From assembly GCF_051014685.1 (NCBI RefSeq), contig NW_027478391.1, forward strand, positions 806,001-870,000: DNA of 64,000 nucleotides, given 5' to 3'. Below, piece by piece: positions 12,037 to 22,123 of this stretch. Positions within the stretch are counted from its first letter, which is position 1, and each line of letters opens with the position of its first letter. A program made the translations under genes and the position numbers. The stretch comes from Ptiloglossa arizonensis (lineage: Eukaryota; Arthropoda; Insecta; Hymenoptera; Colletidae). The notes beneath the pieces are model-generated. The model was not told where the DNA came from, did no database searches, and saw only the letters and a program-made list of their open reading frames with translations.

Positions 12037-13806
12037 ATCACAATTTTCGCAAGTCTGATACTCGAAACCAATAACCACTATGGCCTATGGCAAAAATACA
12101 CATACCGTTGTAATCGGGCGAGTTTCTGCTTTCAGATGCAATAGGAAATTCTCGAGTTCGTCAAACCGTTCGCGAGATATGGGAGTTTGAAGTTAAGGAA
12201 TGCTTGAGAAACCATCAAAATTTTCGCTGGTCTGATACTCGAAACCAACAACTGGAGTGGCCTAGGGGAAAAGCATACGCACCGTTGTAATCGGGCGTGT
12301 TTCTTCTTTCATATGCAATAGGAATTTCTCGAGTTCGTCAATCCATTCGCGAGATATGGAAGTTTGAAGTTAAGGAATGGTTGAGAAACCATCAAAATTT
12401 TCGAAAGTCTGATACTCGAAACAAATAACAACAATGGCCTAGGGGAAAAATACACACACCGTTGTAATCGGGCGGGTTTCTACTTTCAGATGCAACAGGA
12501 ATTTCTGGAGTTCGTCAATCCGTTCGCGAGATATGGGAGTTTGAAGTTAAGGAATGGTTGAGAAACCATCATAATTTTCGCAAGTCTGAAACTCGAAACC
12601 AATAACTACAAATGCCTAGGGGAAAAATACACATACCGTTGTAATCGGGCGAGATTCTACTTTCACATGCAACAGGAACTTCTCGCGTTCGTCAATCCGT
12701 TCGCAAGATATGGGAGTTTGAAGTTAAGGAATGGTTGAGAAATCATCAAAATTTTCGCAAGTCTGATACTCGAATCCAACAGCTACAATGGCCTAGGGCA
12801 AAAATACACATACCGTTGTAATCGGGCGGGTTTCTACTTTCAGATGCAACAGGAATTTCTCGAGTTCGTCAATCCGTTCGCGAGATATGGGAGTTTGAAG
12901 TTAAGGAATGGATGAGAAACCATCAAAATTTTCGCAAGTCTGATACTCGGAACCAATAACTACAATGGCCTAGAGGAAAAATACACATACCTTTGTAATC
13001 AGGCGAGTTTCTTCTTTCAGATGCAATAGGAAATTCTCGAGTTGGTCAAACCGTTCGCGAGATATGGGAGTTTGAAGTTAAGGAATGCTTGAGAAACCAT
13101 CAAAATTTTCGCTGGTCTGATACTCGAAACCAACAACTGGAGTGGCCTAGGGGAAAAGCATACGCACCGTTGTAATCGGGCGAGTTTCTTCTTTCATATG
13201 CTTTAGGAATTTCTCGAGTTCGTCAATCCATTCGCGAGATATGGGAGTTTGAAGTTAATGAATGGTTGAGAAACAATCAAAATTTTCGCTGGTCTGATAC
13301 TCGAAACAAATAACAACAATGGCCTAGGGGAAAAATACACACACCGTTGTAATCGGGCGGGTTTCTACTTTCAGATGCAACAGGAATTTCTGGAGTTCGT
13401 CAATCCGTTCGCGAGATATGGGAGTTTGAAGTTAAGGAATGGTTGAGAAACCATCATAATTTTCGCAAGTCTGAAACTCGAAACCAATAACTACAAATGC
13501 CTAGGGGAAAAATACACATACCGTTGTAATCGGGCGAGATTCTACTTTCACATGCAACAGGAACTTCTCGCGTTCGTCAATCCGTTTGCAAGATATGGGA
13601 GTTTGAAGTTAAGGAATGGTTGAGAAATCATCAAAATTTTCGCAAGTCTGATACTCGAAACCAATAACTACAAATGCCTAGGGGAAAGATACACATACCG
13701 TTGTAATCGGGCGGGTTTCTACTTTCAGATGCAACAGGAATTTCTCGAGTTCGTCAATCCGTTCGCGAGATATGCGAGTTTGAAATTAAGGAATGGTTGA
13801 GAAACC
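12037..13806 (+). repeat. 10-monomer block, copy 2 (1,770 bp)
   Basis: All ten monomers of 10267-12036 recur in the same order, including rare variants such as 'gttggtcaaacc', 'atgctttagg', 'ggggaaagatac' and 'ccgtttgcaag'. I saw no difference until the last ~20 bases, where copy 1 has 'aatatttgagcaacc' and copy 2 has 'aatggttgagaaacc'. This is one of the most recent-looking events in the window, or an assembly duplication that needs read support. Confidence 0.9.
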
Positions 13807-14854
13807 ATCAAAATTTTCGCAAGTCTGATACTCGAAAGAAATAACTACAATGGCCTAGGGGAAAAATACACATACCATTGTATTCGGGCGAGTTTCTACT
13901 TTCAGATGCAACAGGAATTTCTCGAGTTCGTCAATGCGTTCGTGAGATATGGGAGTTTGAAGTTAAGGAATGGTTGTGAAACCATCACAATTTTCGCAAG
14001 TCTGATACTCGAAACCAATAACTACTAATGCCTAGGGTAAAAATACACATACCGTTGTAATCGGGCGAGATTCTACTTTTACGTGCAACAGGAATTTCTC
14101 GAGTTCGTCAAACCGTTCGCGAGATATGGGAGTTTGAAGTAAAGGAATGGTTGAGAAACCATCAAAATTTTCGCTGGTCTGATACTCGAAACCAATAACT
14201 GGAATGGCCTAAGGGAAAAGTACACACACCATTGTAATCGGGCGAGTTTCTACTTTCAGATACAATAGGAATTTCTCGAGTTCGTTAATGCGTTCGCGAG
14301 ATATGCGTGTTCGAAGTTAAGGAATGGTTGAGGAATCATCAGAATTTACGCAAGTCTGATACTCGAATCCAATAACTACTATGGCCTAGGGCAAAAATAC
14401 ACATACCGTTGTAATCGGGCGAGTTTCTGCTTTCAGATGCAATAGGAATTTCTCGAGTTCTTCAATCCGTTCGCGAGATATGGGAGTTTGAAGTTAAGGA
14501 ATGGTTGAGAAACCATCAAAATTTTCGCAATTCTGATGCTAGAAACGAATAACTGGAATGGCCTAGGGGAAAAGTACACTCATCGTTGTAATCGGGCGAG
14601 TTTCTACTTCCACATGCAACAGGAATTTCTCGAGTTCGTCAAACCGTTCGCGAGATATGGGAGTTTGAAGTTAAGGAAAGGTTGAGAAACCACCAAAATT
14701 TTCGCAATTCTGATGCTAGAAACGAATAACTGGAATGGCCTAGGGAAAAAGTACACGCACCATTGTAATCGGGCGAGTTTCTACTTCCACATGCAACAGG
14801 AATTTCTCGAGTTCGTCAATCCGTTCGCGAGATATGGGAGTTTGAAATTAAGGA

Positions 14855-14870
14855 ATGGTTGAGAAACCAT
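14855..14870. repeat. Perfect 6-bp inverted repeat across the monomer junction, example copy
   Basis: ATGGTT-GAGA-AACCAT, phase 164-177 plus 1-2. It can form a 6-bp hairpin or cruciform with a four-base loop. The majority of monomers carry it; a common variant has loop GTGA. It is weakened where the 3' arm is 'aatcat' and broken where the 5' arm is 'atgctt' or 'aaggta'. Short dyads are common in centromeric satellites that lack a CENP-B box (established), but function here is inference. Confidence 0.7.
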
Positions 14871-14871
14871 C

Positions 14872-14879
14872 AAAATTTT
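14872..14879. other. AAAATTTT tract, example copy
   Basis: Phase 4-11 in most monomers: a self-complementary A4T4 tract, a known intrinsically bent DNA type. A second A-run of five or six lies at phase 56-60, about 50 bp away, close to five helical turns. Variants such as 'cacaatttt', 'cagaatttac' and 'catcataatttt' weaken the first tract in certain HOR positions. Confidence 0.6.
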
Positions 14880-14934
14880 CGCAAGTCTGATACTCGAAAC
14901 CAATAACTACAATGGCCTAGGGGAAAAATACACA

Positions 14935-14951
14935 TACCGTTGTAATCGGGC
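14935..14951 (+). other. Second, weaker CENP-B-box-like 17-mer, example copy (phase 67-83)
   Basis: The sequence is TACCGTTGTAATCGGGC. It matches CG, the central A and CGGG but not the two T's, 7 of 9 essential positions, and about 12 of 17 of the full human consensus. A two-mismatch hit is expected by chance about 0.4 times per monomer, so this one alone is weak. The variant in F-type monomers (TATCGATGTAATCCGGC) also scores 7 of 9. Confidence 0.25.
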
Positions 14952-14999
14952 GAGTTTCTACTTTCAGATGCAACAGGAATTTCTCGAGTTCGTCAATCC

Positions 15000-15016
15000 G
15001 TTCGCGAGATATGGGA
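15000..15016 (+). other. CENP-B-box-like 17-mer, example copy (phase 132-148)
   Basis: The sequence is GTTCGCGAGATATGGGA. Against the essential positions of the mammalian CENP-B box (nTTCGnnnnAnnCGGGn) it matches TTCG, the central A and GGG, and differs only at the C of CGGG, which is T here: 8 of 9. It occurs in most monomers, although H- and G-derived copies with 'atatggaag' lose a G. By simple arithmetic a match with at most one mismatch is expected by chance about 0.04 times per 177-bp monomer on two strands. Whether any protein binds it is unknown. Confidence 0.4.
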
Positions 15017-16208
15017 GTTTGAAGTTAAGGAAAGGTAGAGAAACCACCAAAATTTTCGCAATTCTGATGCTAGAAACGAATAACTGGATTGGCCTAGGGG
15101 AAAAGTACACACACCTTTGTAATCGGGCGAGTTTCTACTTTCAGATACAATAGGAATTTCTCGAGTTCGTCAGTGCGTTCGCGAGATGTGCGTGTTTGAA
15201 GTTAAGGAATGGTTGAGAAATCACCAGAATTTTCGCAAGTCTGATACCCGAAACCAATAACTACAAAGGCATAGGGGAAAAATGCACATACCTTTGTAAT
15301 CGGGCGAGTTTCCACTTTCAGATGCAACAGGAATTTCTCGAGTTCGTCAATCCGTTCGCGAGATATGGGAGTTTGAAGTTAAGGAATGGTTGAGAAACCA
15401 TCAAAATTTTCGCAAGTCTGATACTCGAAGCCAATAACTACAAAGGCCTAGGGGGAAAACACACATATCTTTGTAATCGGGCGAGTTTCTGCTTTCAGGT
15501 GCGACAGGAATTTTTCGAGTTCGTCAATCCGTTCGCGAGATATGGGAGTTTGAAGTTAAGGAATGATTGAGAAACCATCAAAATTTTCGCTGGTCTGATA
15601 CTCGAAACCAACAACTGGAGTGGCCTAGGGGAAAAGCATGCGCACCGTTGTAATCGGTAGAGTTTCTACTTTCATATGCAATAGGAATTTCTCGAGTTCG
15701 TCAATCCATTCGCGAGATATGGGAGTTTGAAGTTAATGAATGGTTGAGAAATCATCAAAATTTTCGCAAGTCTGATACTCGAAACCAATAACTACAAATG
15801 CCTAGGGGAAAAATACACATACCGTTGTAATCGGGCGGGTTTCTACTTTCAGATGCAACAGGAATTTCTCGAGTTCGTCAATCCGTTCGCGAGATATGTG
15901 AGTTTGAAATTAAGGAATGGTTGAGAAACCATCAAAATTTTCGCAAGTCTGATACTCGAAACCAATAACTACAATGGCCTAGGGGAAAAATACACATACC
16001 GTTGTAATCGGGCGAGTTTCTACTTTCAGATGCAGCAGGAATTCCTCGAGTTCGTCAATCCGTTCGTGAGATATGGGAGTTTGAAGTTAAGGAATTGTTG
16101 TGAAACCATCACAATTTTCGCAAGTCTGATACTCGAAACCAATAACTACAATGGCCTAGGGGAAAAATACACATACCGTTGTAATCGGGCGAGTTTCTAC
16201 TTTCAGAT

Positions 16209-16235
16209 GCAACAGAATTTCTCGGGTCGTCAATC
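16209..16235 (+). other. 2-bp net deletion in a monomer
   Basis: 'caacagaatttctcgggtcg' has lost two bases relative to 'caacaggaatttctcgag' plus 'ttcg'. The monomer 16108-16282 is 175 bp, and the register of all monomers to the right shifts by -2. Confidence 0.85.
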
Positions 16236-16636
16236 CGTTCGCGAGATATGGGAGTTTGAAGTTAAGGAATGGTTGTGAAACCATCAAAATTTTCGCCGGT
16301 CTGATACTCGAAACCAATAACTGGAATGGCCTAGGGGAAAAGTACACACACCATTGTAATCGGGCGAGTTTCTACTTTCAGATACAATAGGAATTTCTTG
16401 AGTTCGTCAATGCGTTCGCGAGATATGCGTGTTTGAGGTTAAGGAATGGTTGGGAAATCATCAGAATTTACGCAAGTCTGATACTCGAATCCAATAACTA
16501 CTATGGCCTAGGGCAAAAATACACATACCGTTGTAATCGGGCGAGTGTCTGCTTTCAGATGCAATAGGAATTTCTCGAGTTCGTCAATCCGTTCGCGAGG
16601 TATGGGGGTTTGAAGTTAAGGAATGGTTGAGAAACC

Positions 16637-17344
16637 ATCAAAATTTTCGCAATTCTGATGCTACAAACGAATAACTGGAATGGCCAAGGGGAAAAGTATA
16701 GACACCGTTGTAATGGGGCGAGTTTCTACTTCCACATGCAACAGGAATTTCTCGAGTTCGTCAATCCGTTCGCGAGATATGGGAGTTTGAAGTTAAGGAA
16801 TGGTTGTGAAACCATCACAATTTTCGCAAGTCTGATACTCGAAACCAATAACTACAATTGCCTAGGGGAAAAATACACATACCGTTGTAATCGGGCGAGA
16901 TTCTACTTTTACGTGCAACAGGAACTTCTCGAGTTCGTCAATCCGTTCGCGAGATATGGGAGTTTGAAATAAAGGAATGGTTGAGAAACCATCAAAATTT
17001 TCGCTGGTCTGATACTCGAAACCAATAACTGGAATGGCCTAGGGGAAAAGTACACACACCATTGTAATCGGGCGAGTTTCTACTTTCAGATACAATAGGA
17101 ATTTCTCGAGTTCGTCAATGCGTTCGCGAGATATGCGTGTTTGAGGTTAAGGAATGGTTGAGAAATCATCAGAATTTACGCAAGTCTGATACTCGAATCC
17201 AATAACTACTATGGCCTAGGGCAAAAATACACATACCGTTGTAATCGGGCGAGTGTCTGCTTTCAGATGCAATAGGAATTTCTCGAGTTCGTCAATCCGT
17301 TCGCGAGGTATGGGGGTTTGAAGTTAAGGAATGGTTGTGAAACC
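16637..17344 (+). repeat. Domain C, partial 12-mer copy (c9-c12)
   Basis: Four monomers that correspond to the last third of the domain C unit: c9 at 16637 ('gtatagacacc'), c10 at 16814 ('acaattgcc', 'ttttacgtgc'), c11 at 16991 ('gatacaatagg', 'caatgcg') and c12 at 17168 ('atcagaatttacgc', 'gagtgtctgc', 'ggtatgggggttt'). The preceding pair at 16283-16636 is also of c11-c12 type, so the domain edge is gradual. Confidence 0.87.
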
Positions 17345-19468
17345 ATCACAATTTTCGCAAGTCTGATACTCGAAACCAATAACTACAATGTCCTAGGGGA
17401 AAAATACACACACCGTTGTAATCGGGCGAGTTTCTACTTCCACATGCAACAGGAATTTCTCGAGTTCGTCAATCCGTTCGCGAGATATGGGAGTTTGAAG
17501 TTAAGGAAAGGTAGAGAAACCACCAAAATTTTCGCAATTCTAATGCTAGAAACGAATAACTGGATTGGCCTAGGGGAAAAGTACACACACCATTGTAATC
17601 GGGCGAGTTTCTGCTTCCACATGCAACAGGAATTTCTCGAGTTCGTCAATCCGTTCGCGAGATATGGGAGTTTGAAGTTAAGGAATGGTTGAGAAACCAC
17701 CAAAATTTTCGCAAGTCTGATACTCGAAGCCAATAACTACAAAGGCCTAGGGGGAAAATACACATACCGTTGTAATAGGGCGAGTTTCTACTTTCAGGTG
17801 CGACAGGAATTTTTCGAGTTAGTCAATCCGTTCGCGAGATATGGGAGTTTGAAGTTAAGGAATGATTGAGAAACCATCAAAATTTTCGCAAGTCTGATAC
17901 TCGAAACCAATAACTACAATGGCCTAGGGGAAAAATACACATACCGTTGTAATCGGGCGGGTTTCTAGTTTCTGATGCAACAGGAATTTCTCGAGTTCGT
18001 CAATCCGTTCGCGAGATATGGGAGTTTGAAGTTAAGGAATGGTTGAGAAACCATCACAATTTTCGCAAGTCTGATACTCGAAACCAATAACTACAATGGC
18101 CTAGGGCAAAAATACACATACCGTTGTAATCGGGCGGGTTTCTACTTTCAGACGCAACAGGAATTTCTCGAGTTCGTCAATCCGTTCGCGAGATATGGAA
18201 GTTTGAAGAGAAGGAATGCTTGAGAAACCATCAAAATTTTTGCTGGTCTGATACTCGAAACCAACAATTGGAATGGCCTGGGGGAAAAGCACACACACCG
18301 TTGTAATCGGGCGGGTTTCTGCTTTCAGATGCAATAGGAAATTCTCGAGTTCGACAATCCGTTCGCGAGATATGGGAGTTTGAAGTTCAGGAATGGTTGA
18401 GAAACCATCGAAATTTTCGCATGTCTGATACTCGAAACCAATAACTACAATGGGCTAGGGCAAAAATACACATACCGTTGTAATCGGGCGGGTTTCTACT
18501 TTCAGATGCAACAGGAATTTCTCGAGTTCGTCAATCCGTTCGCGAGATATGGGTGTTTGAAGTTAAGGAATGGTTGAGGAACCATCAAAATTTTCGCAAT
18601 TCTGATGCTAGAAACGAATAACCGGAATGGCCTAGGGGAAAAGTACACGCACCATTGTAATCGAGCGAGTTTCTGCTTCCACATGCAACAGGAATTTCTC
18701 GAGTTCGTCAATCCGTTCGCGAGATATGGGAGTTTGAAGTTAAGGAATGGTAGAGAAACCATCAAAATTTTCGCAATTCTGATGCTAGAAACGAATAACT
18801 GGAATGGCCTAGGGGAAAAGTATAGACACCGTTGTAATCGGGCGAGTTTCTACTTCCACATGCAACAGGAATTTCTCGAGTTCGTCAATCCGTTCGCGAG
18901 ATATGGGAGTTTGAAGTTAAGGAATGGTTGTGAAACCATCACAATTTACGCAAGTCTGATACTCGAAACCAATAACTACAATTGCCTAGGGGAAAAATAC
19001 ACATACCGTTGTAATCGGGCGAGATTCTACTTTTACGTGCAACAGGAACTTCTCGAGTTCGTCAATCCGTTCGCGAGATATGGGAGTTTGAAATAAAGGA
19101 ATGGTTGAGAAACCATCAAAATTTTCGCTGGTCTGATACTCGAAACCAATAACTGGAATGGCCTAGGGGAAAAGTACACACACCATTGTAATCGGGCGAG
19201 TTTCTACTTTCAGATACAATAGGAATTTCTCGAGTTCGTCAATGCGTTCGCGAGATATGCGTGTTTGAGGTTAAGGAATGGTTGAGAAATCATCAGAATT
19301 TACGCAAGTCTGATACTCGAATCCAATAACTACTATGGCCTAGGGCAAAAATACACATACCGTTGTAATCGGGCGAGTGTCTGCTTTCAGATGCAATAGG
19401 AATTTCTCGAGTTCGTCAATCCGTTCGCGAGGTATGGGGGTTTGAAGTTAAGGAATGGTTGTGAAACC
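17345..19468 (+). repeat. Domain C, canonical 12-monomer HOR copy (2,124 bp)
   Basis: Order c1-c12 at 177-bp steps from 17345. Markers: c1 'acaatgtcc' and 'aaaggtagag'; c2 'ttctaatgctag' and 'ctggattgg'; c3 'gaagcc', 'aaaggcc' and 'aatagggcg'; c4 'tctagtttctg'; c5 'cagacgcaac' and 'gaagagaagg'; c6 'tttttgctgg' and 'caacaattgg'; c7 'atcgaaatt', 'gcatgtctg' and 'tgggct'; c8 'aaccgg' and 'aatcgagcg'; c9 'gtatagac'; c10 'acaattgcc'; c11 'gatacaatagg'; c12 'atcagaatttacgc'. This is the reference copy used to read the later variants. Confidence 0.92.
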
Positions 19469-22123
19469 ATCACAATTTTCGCAAGTCTGATACTCGAAAC
19501 CAATAACTACAATGTCCTAGGGGAAAAATACACACACCATTGTAATCGGGCGAGTTTCTACTTCCACATGCAACAGGAATTTCTCGAGTTCGTCAATCCG
19601 TTCGCGAGATATGGGAGTTTGAAGTTAAGGAAAGGTAGAGAAACCACCAAAATTTTCGCAATTCTAATGCTAGAAACGAATAACTGGATTGGCCTAGGGG
19701 AAAAGTACACACACCATTGTAATCGGGCGAGTTTCTGCTTCCACATGCAACAGGAATTTCTCGAGTTCGTCAATCCGTTCGCGAGATATGGGAGTTTGAA
19801 GTTAAGGAATGGTTGAGAAACCACCAAAATTTTCGCAAGTCTGATACTCGAAGCCAATAACTACAAAGGCCTAGGGGGAAAATACACATACCGTTGTAAT
19901 AGGGCGAGTTTCTACTTTCAGGTGCGACAGGAATTTTTCGAGTTAGTCAATCCGTTCGCGAGATATGGGAGTTTGAAGTTAAGGAATGATTGAGAAACCA
20001 TCAAAATTTTCGCAAGTCTGATACTCGAAACCAAGATCTACAATGGCCTAGGGGAAATATACACATACCGTTGTAATCGGGCGGGTTTCTAGTTTCTGAT
20101 GCAACAGGAATTTCTCGAGTTCGTCAATCCGTTCGCGAGATATGGGAGTTTGAAGTTAAGGAATGGTTGAGAAACCATCACAATTTTCGCAAGTCTGATA
20201 CTCGAAACCAATAACTACAATGGCCTAGGGCAAAAATACACATACCGTTGTAATCGGGCGGGTTTCTACTTTCAGACGCAACAGGAATTTCTCGAGTTCG
20301 TCAATCCGTTCGCGAGATATGGAAGTTTGAAGAGAAGGAATGCTTGAGAAACCATCAAAATTTTTGCTGGTCTGATACTCGAAACCAACAATTGGAATGG
20401 CCTGGGGGAAAAGCACACACACCGTTGTAATCGGGCGGGTTTCTGCTTTCAGATGCAATAGGAAATTCTCGAGTTCGACAATCCGTTCGCGAGATATGGG
20501 AGTTTGAAGTTCAGGAATGGTTGAAAAACCATCGAAATTTTCGCATGTCTGATACTCGAAACCAATAACTACAATGGGCTAGGGCAAAAATACACATACC
20601 GTTGTAATTGGGCGGGTTTCTACTTTCAGATGCAACAGGAATTTCTCGAGTTCGTCAATCCGTTCGCGAGATATGGGAGTTTGAAGTTAAGGAAAGGTAG
20701 AGAAACCACCAAAATTTTCGCAATTCTAATGCTAGAAACGAATAACTGGATTGGCCTAGGGGAAAAGTACACACACCATTGTAATCGGGCGAGTTTCTGC
20801 TTCCACATGCAACAGGAATTTCTCGAGTTCGTCAATCCGTTCGCGAGATATGGGAGTTTGAAGTTAAGGAATGGTTGAGAAACCACCAAAATTTTCGCAA
20901 GTCTGATACTCGAAGCCAATAACTACAAAGGCCTAGGGGGAAAATACACATACCGTTGTAATAGGGCGAGTTTCTACTTTCAGGTGCGACAGGAATTTTT
21001 CGAGTTAGTCAATCCGTTCGCGAGATATGGGAGTTTGAAGTTAAGGAATGATTGAGAAACCATCAAAATTTTCGCAAGTCTGATACTCGAAACCAATAAC
21101 TACAATGGCCTAGGGGAAAAATACACATACCGTTGTAATCGGGCGGGTTTCTAGTTTCTGATGCAACAGGAATTTCTCGAGTTCGTCAATCCGTTCGCGA
21201 GATATGGGAGTTTGAAGTTAAGGAATGGTTGAGAAACCATCACAATTTTCGCAAGTCTGATACTCGAAACCAATAACTACAATGTCCTAGGGGAAAAATA
21301 CACACACCATTGTAATCGGGCGAGTTTCTACTTCCACATGCAACAGGAATTTCTCGAGTTCGTCAATCCGTTCGCGAGATATGGGAGTTTGAAGTTAAGG
21401 AAAGGTAGAGAAACCACCAAAATTTTCGCAATTCTGATGCTAGAAACGAATAACTGGAATGGCCTAGGGGAAAAGTATAGACACCGTTGTAATCGGGCGA
21501 GTTTCTACTTCCACATGCAACAGGAATTTCTCGAGTTCGTCAATCCGTTCGCGAGATATGGGAGTTTGAAGTTAAGGAATGGTTGTGAAACCATCACAAT
21601 TTTCGCAAGTCTGATACTCGAAACCAATAACTACAATTGCCTAGGGGAAAAATACACATACCGTTGTAATCGGGCGAGATTCTACTTTTACGTGCAACAG
21701 GAACTTCTCGAGTTCGTCAATCCGTTCGCGAGATATGGGAGTTTGAAATAAAGGAATGGTTGAGAAACCATCAAAATTTTCGCTGGTCTGATACTCGAAA
21801 CCAATAACTGGAATGGCCTAGGGGAAAAGTACACACACCATTGTAATCGGGCGAGTTTCTACTTTCAGATACAATAGGAATTTCTCGAGTTCGTCAATGC
21901 GTTCGCGAGATATGCGTGTTTGAGGTTAAGGAATGGTTGAGAAATCATCAGAATTTACGCAAGTCTGATACTCGAATCCAATAACTACTATGGCCTAGGG
22001 CAAAAATACACATACCGTTGTAATCGGGCGAGTGTCTGCTTTCAGATGCAATAGGAATTTCTCGAGTTCGTCAATCCGTTCGCGAGGTATGGGGGTTTGA
22101 AGTTAAGGAATGGTTGTGAAACC
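19469..22123 (+). repeat. Domain C, rearranged 15-monomer copy (2,655 bp)
   Basis: Order c1-c6, c7/c1 fusion (20531), c2 c3 c4, c1 (21239), c9 c10 c11 c12. The fusion monomer starts as c7 ('atcgaaatt', 'tgggct') and ends as c1 ('aaaggtagag'), returning the array to c2. The c4-to-c1 step at 21239 and the c1-to-c9 step at 21416 are two more register jumps. Two small changes, 'accaagatctac' (20000 monomer) and 'attgggcgg' (20531 monomer), are shared with 22124-25309 and tie the two segments together. Confidence 0.88.

Larger units (their letters stand above)
14869..15045 (+). repeat. Representative 177-bp monomer near the consensus
   Basis: This copy follows the majority base along nearly its whole length; only its last bases (aaaggtagag in place of aatggttgag) are a minority variant. 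Landmarks by phase are: AAAATTTT 4-11; two main alleles at 14-40 (gcaagtctgatactcg versus gcaattctgatgctag); CCTAGGGG 48-55; A-run 56-60; CENP-B-like segment 67-83; variable segment 85-105 (tctactttcagatgc, tctgctttcagatgc, tcttctttcatatgc, tctacttccacatgc); CTCGAG 115-120; GTTCG direct repeats at 120-124 and 132-136; TCGCGA 134-139; 'tttgaagttaagg' 150-162. By eye the 106-177 part varies least. A copy at 63,622-63,798 has two differences from consensus (phase 82 and 141-143). Confidence 0.9.
13807..16636 (+). repeat. Domain B: diverged monomers without local HOR
   Basis: Sixteen monomers in which I see no local multi-monomer period. Starts are at 13807, 13984 (D-like, 'actactaatgcc'), 14161 ('cctaaggg', 'gatacaatagg'), 14338 ('atcagaatttacgc'), 14515 and 14692 ('ttctgatgctag'), 14869, 15046, 15223, 15400 ('gaagcc', 'gtgcgacagg'), 15577 (H-like), 15754 ('atatgtgag'), 15931 ('gatgcagcagg'), 16108 (2-bp deletion), 16283 and 16460. 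The order and several rare variants recur in 60,353-62,205. It separates the nine-monomer and 12-monomer HOR domains. Confidence 0.85.

Noticed and set aside
17434..17733. Minus-strand open frames of about 77-99 residues at many sites (for example 17434-17733, 18101-18334, 20626-20919, 33016-33309, 46418-46651)
   Set aside because: The same monomers read on the other strand; they overlap the plus-strand frames and recur at HOR spacing. Not genes.
18605..19096. Longest plus-strand open frame (163 residues) and similar ones at 16658-16972, 17318-17692, 19442-19816, 21338-21751, 22097-22471, 25283-25657, 28823-29197, 30947-31321, 42674-43000, 46742-47071 and 62227-62553
   Set aside because: They are satellite read in an open frame, composed of one 59-residue unit whose starts and stops depend on single marker variants (for example caacagg versus caatagg). 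No domain, no promoter context, and the frame is broken irregularly.
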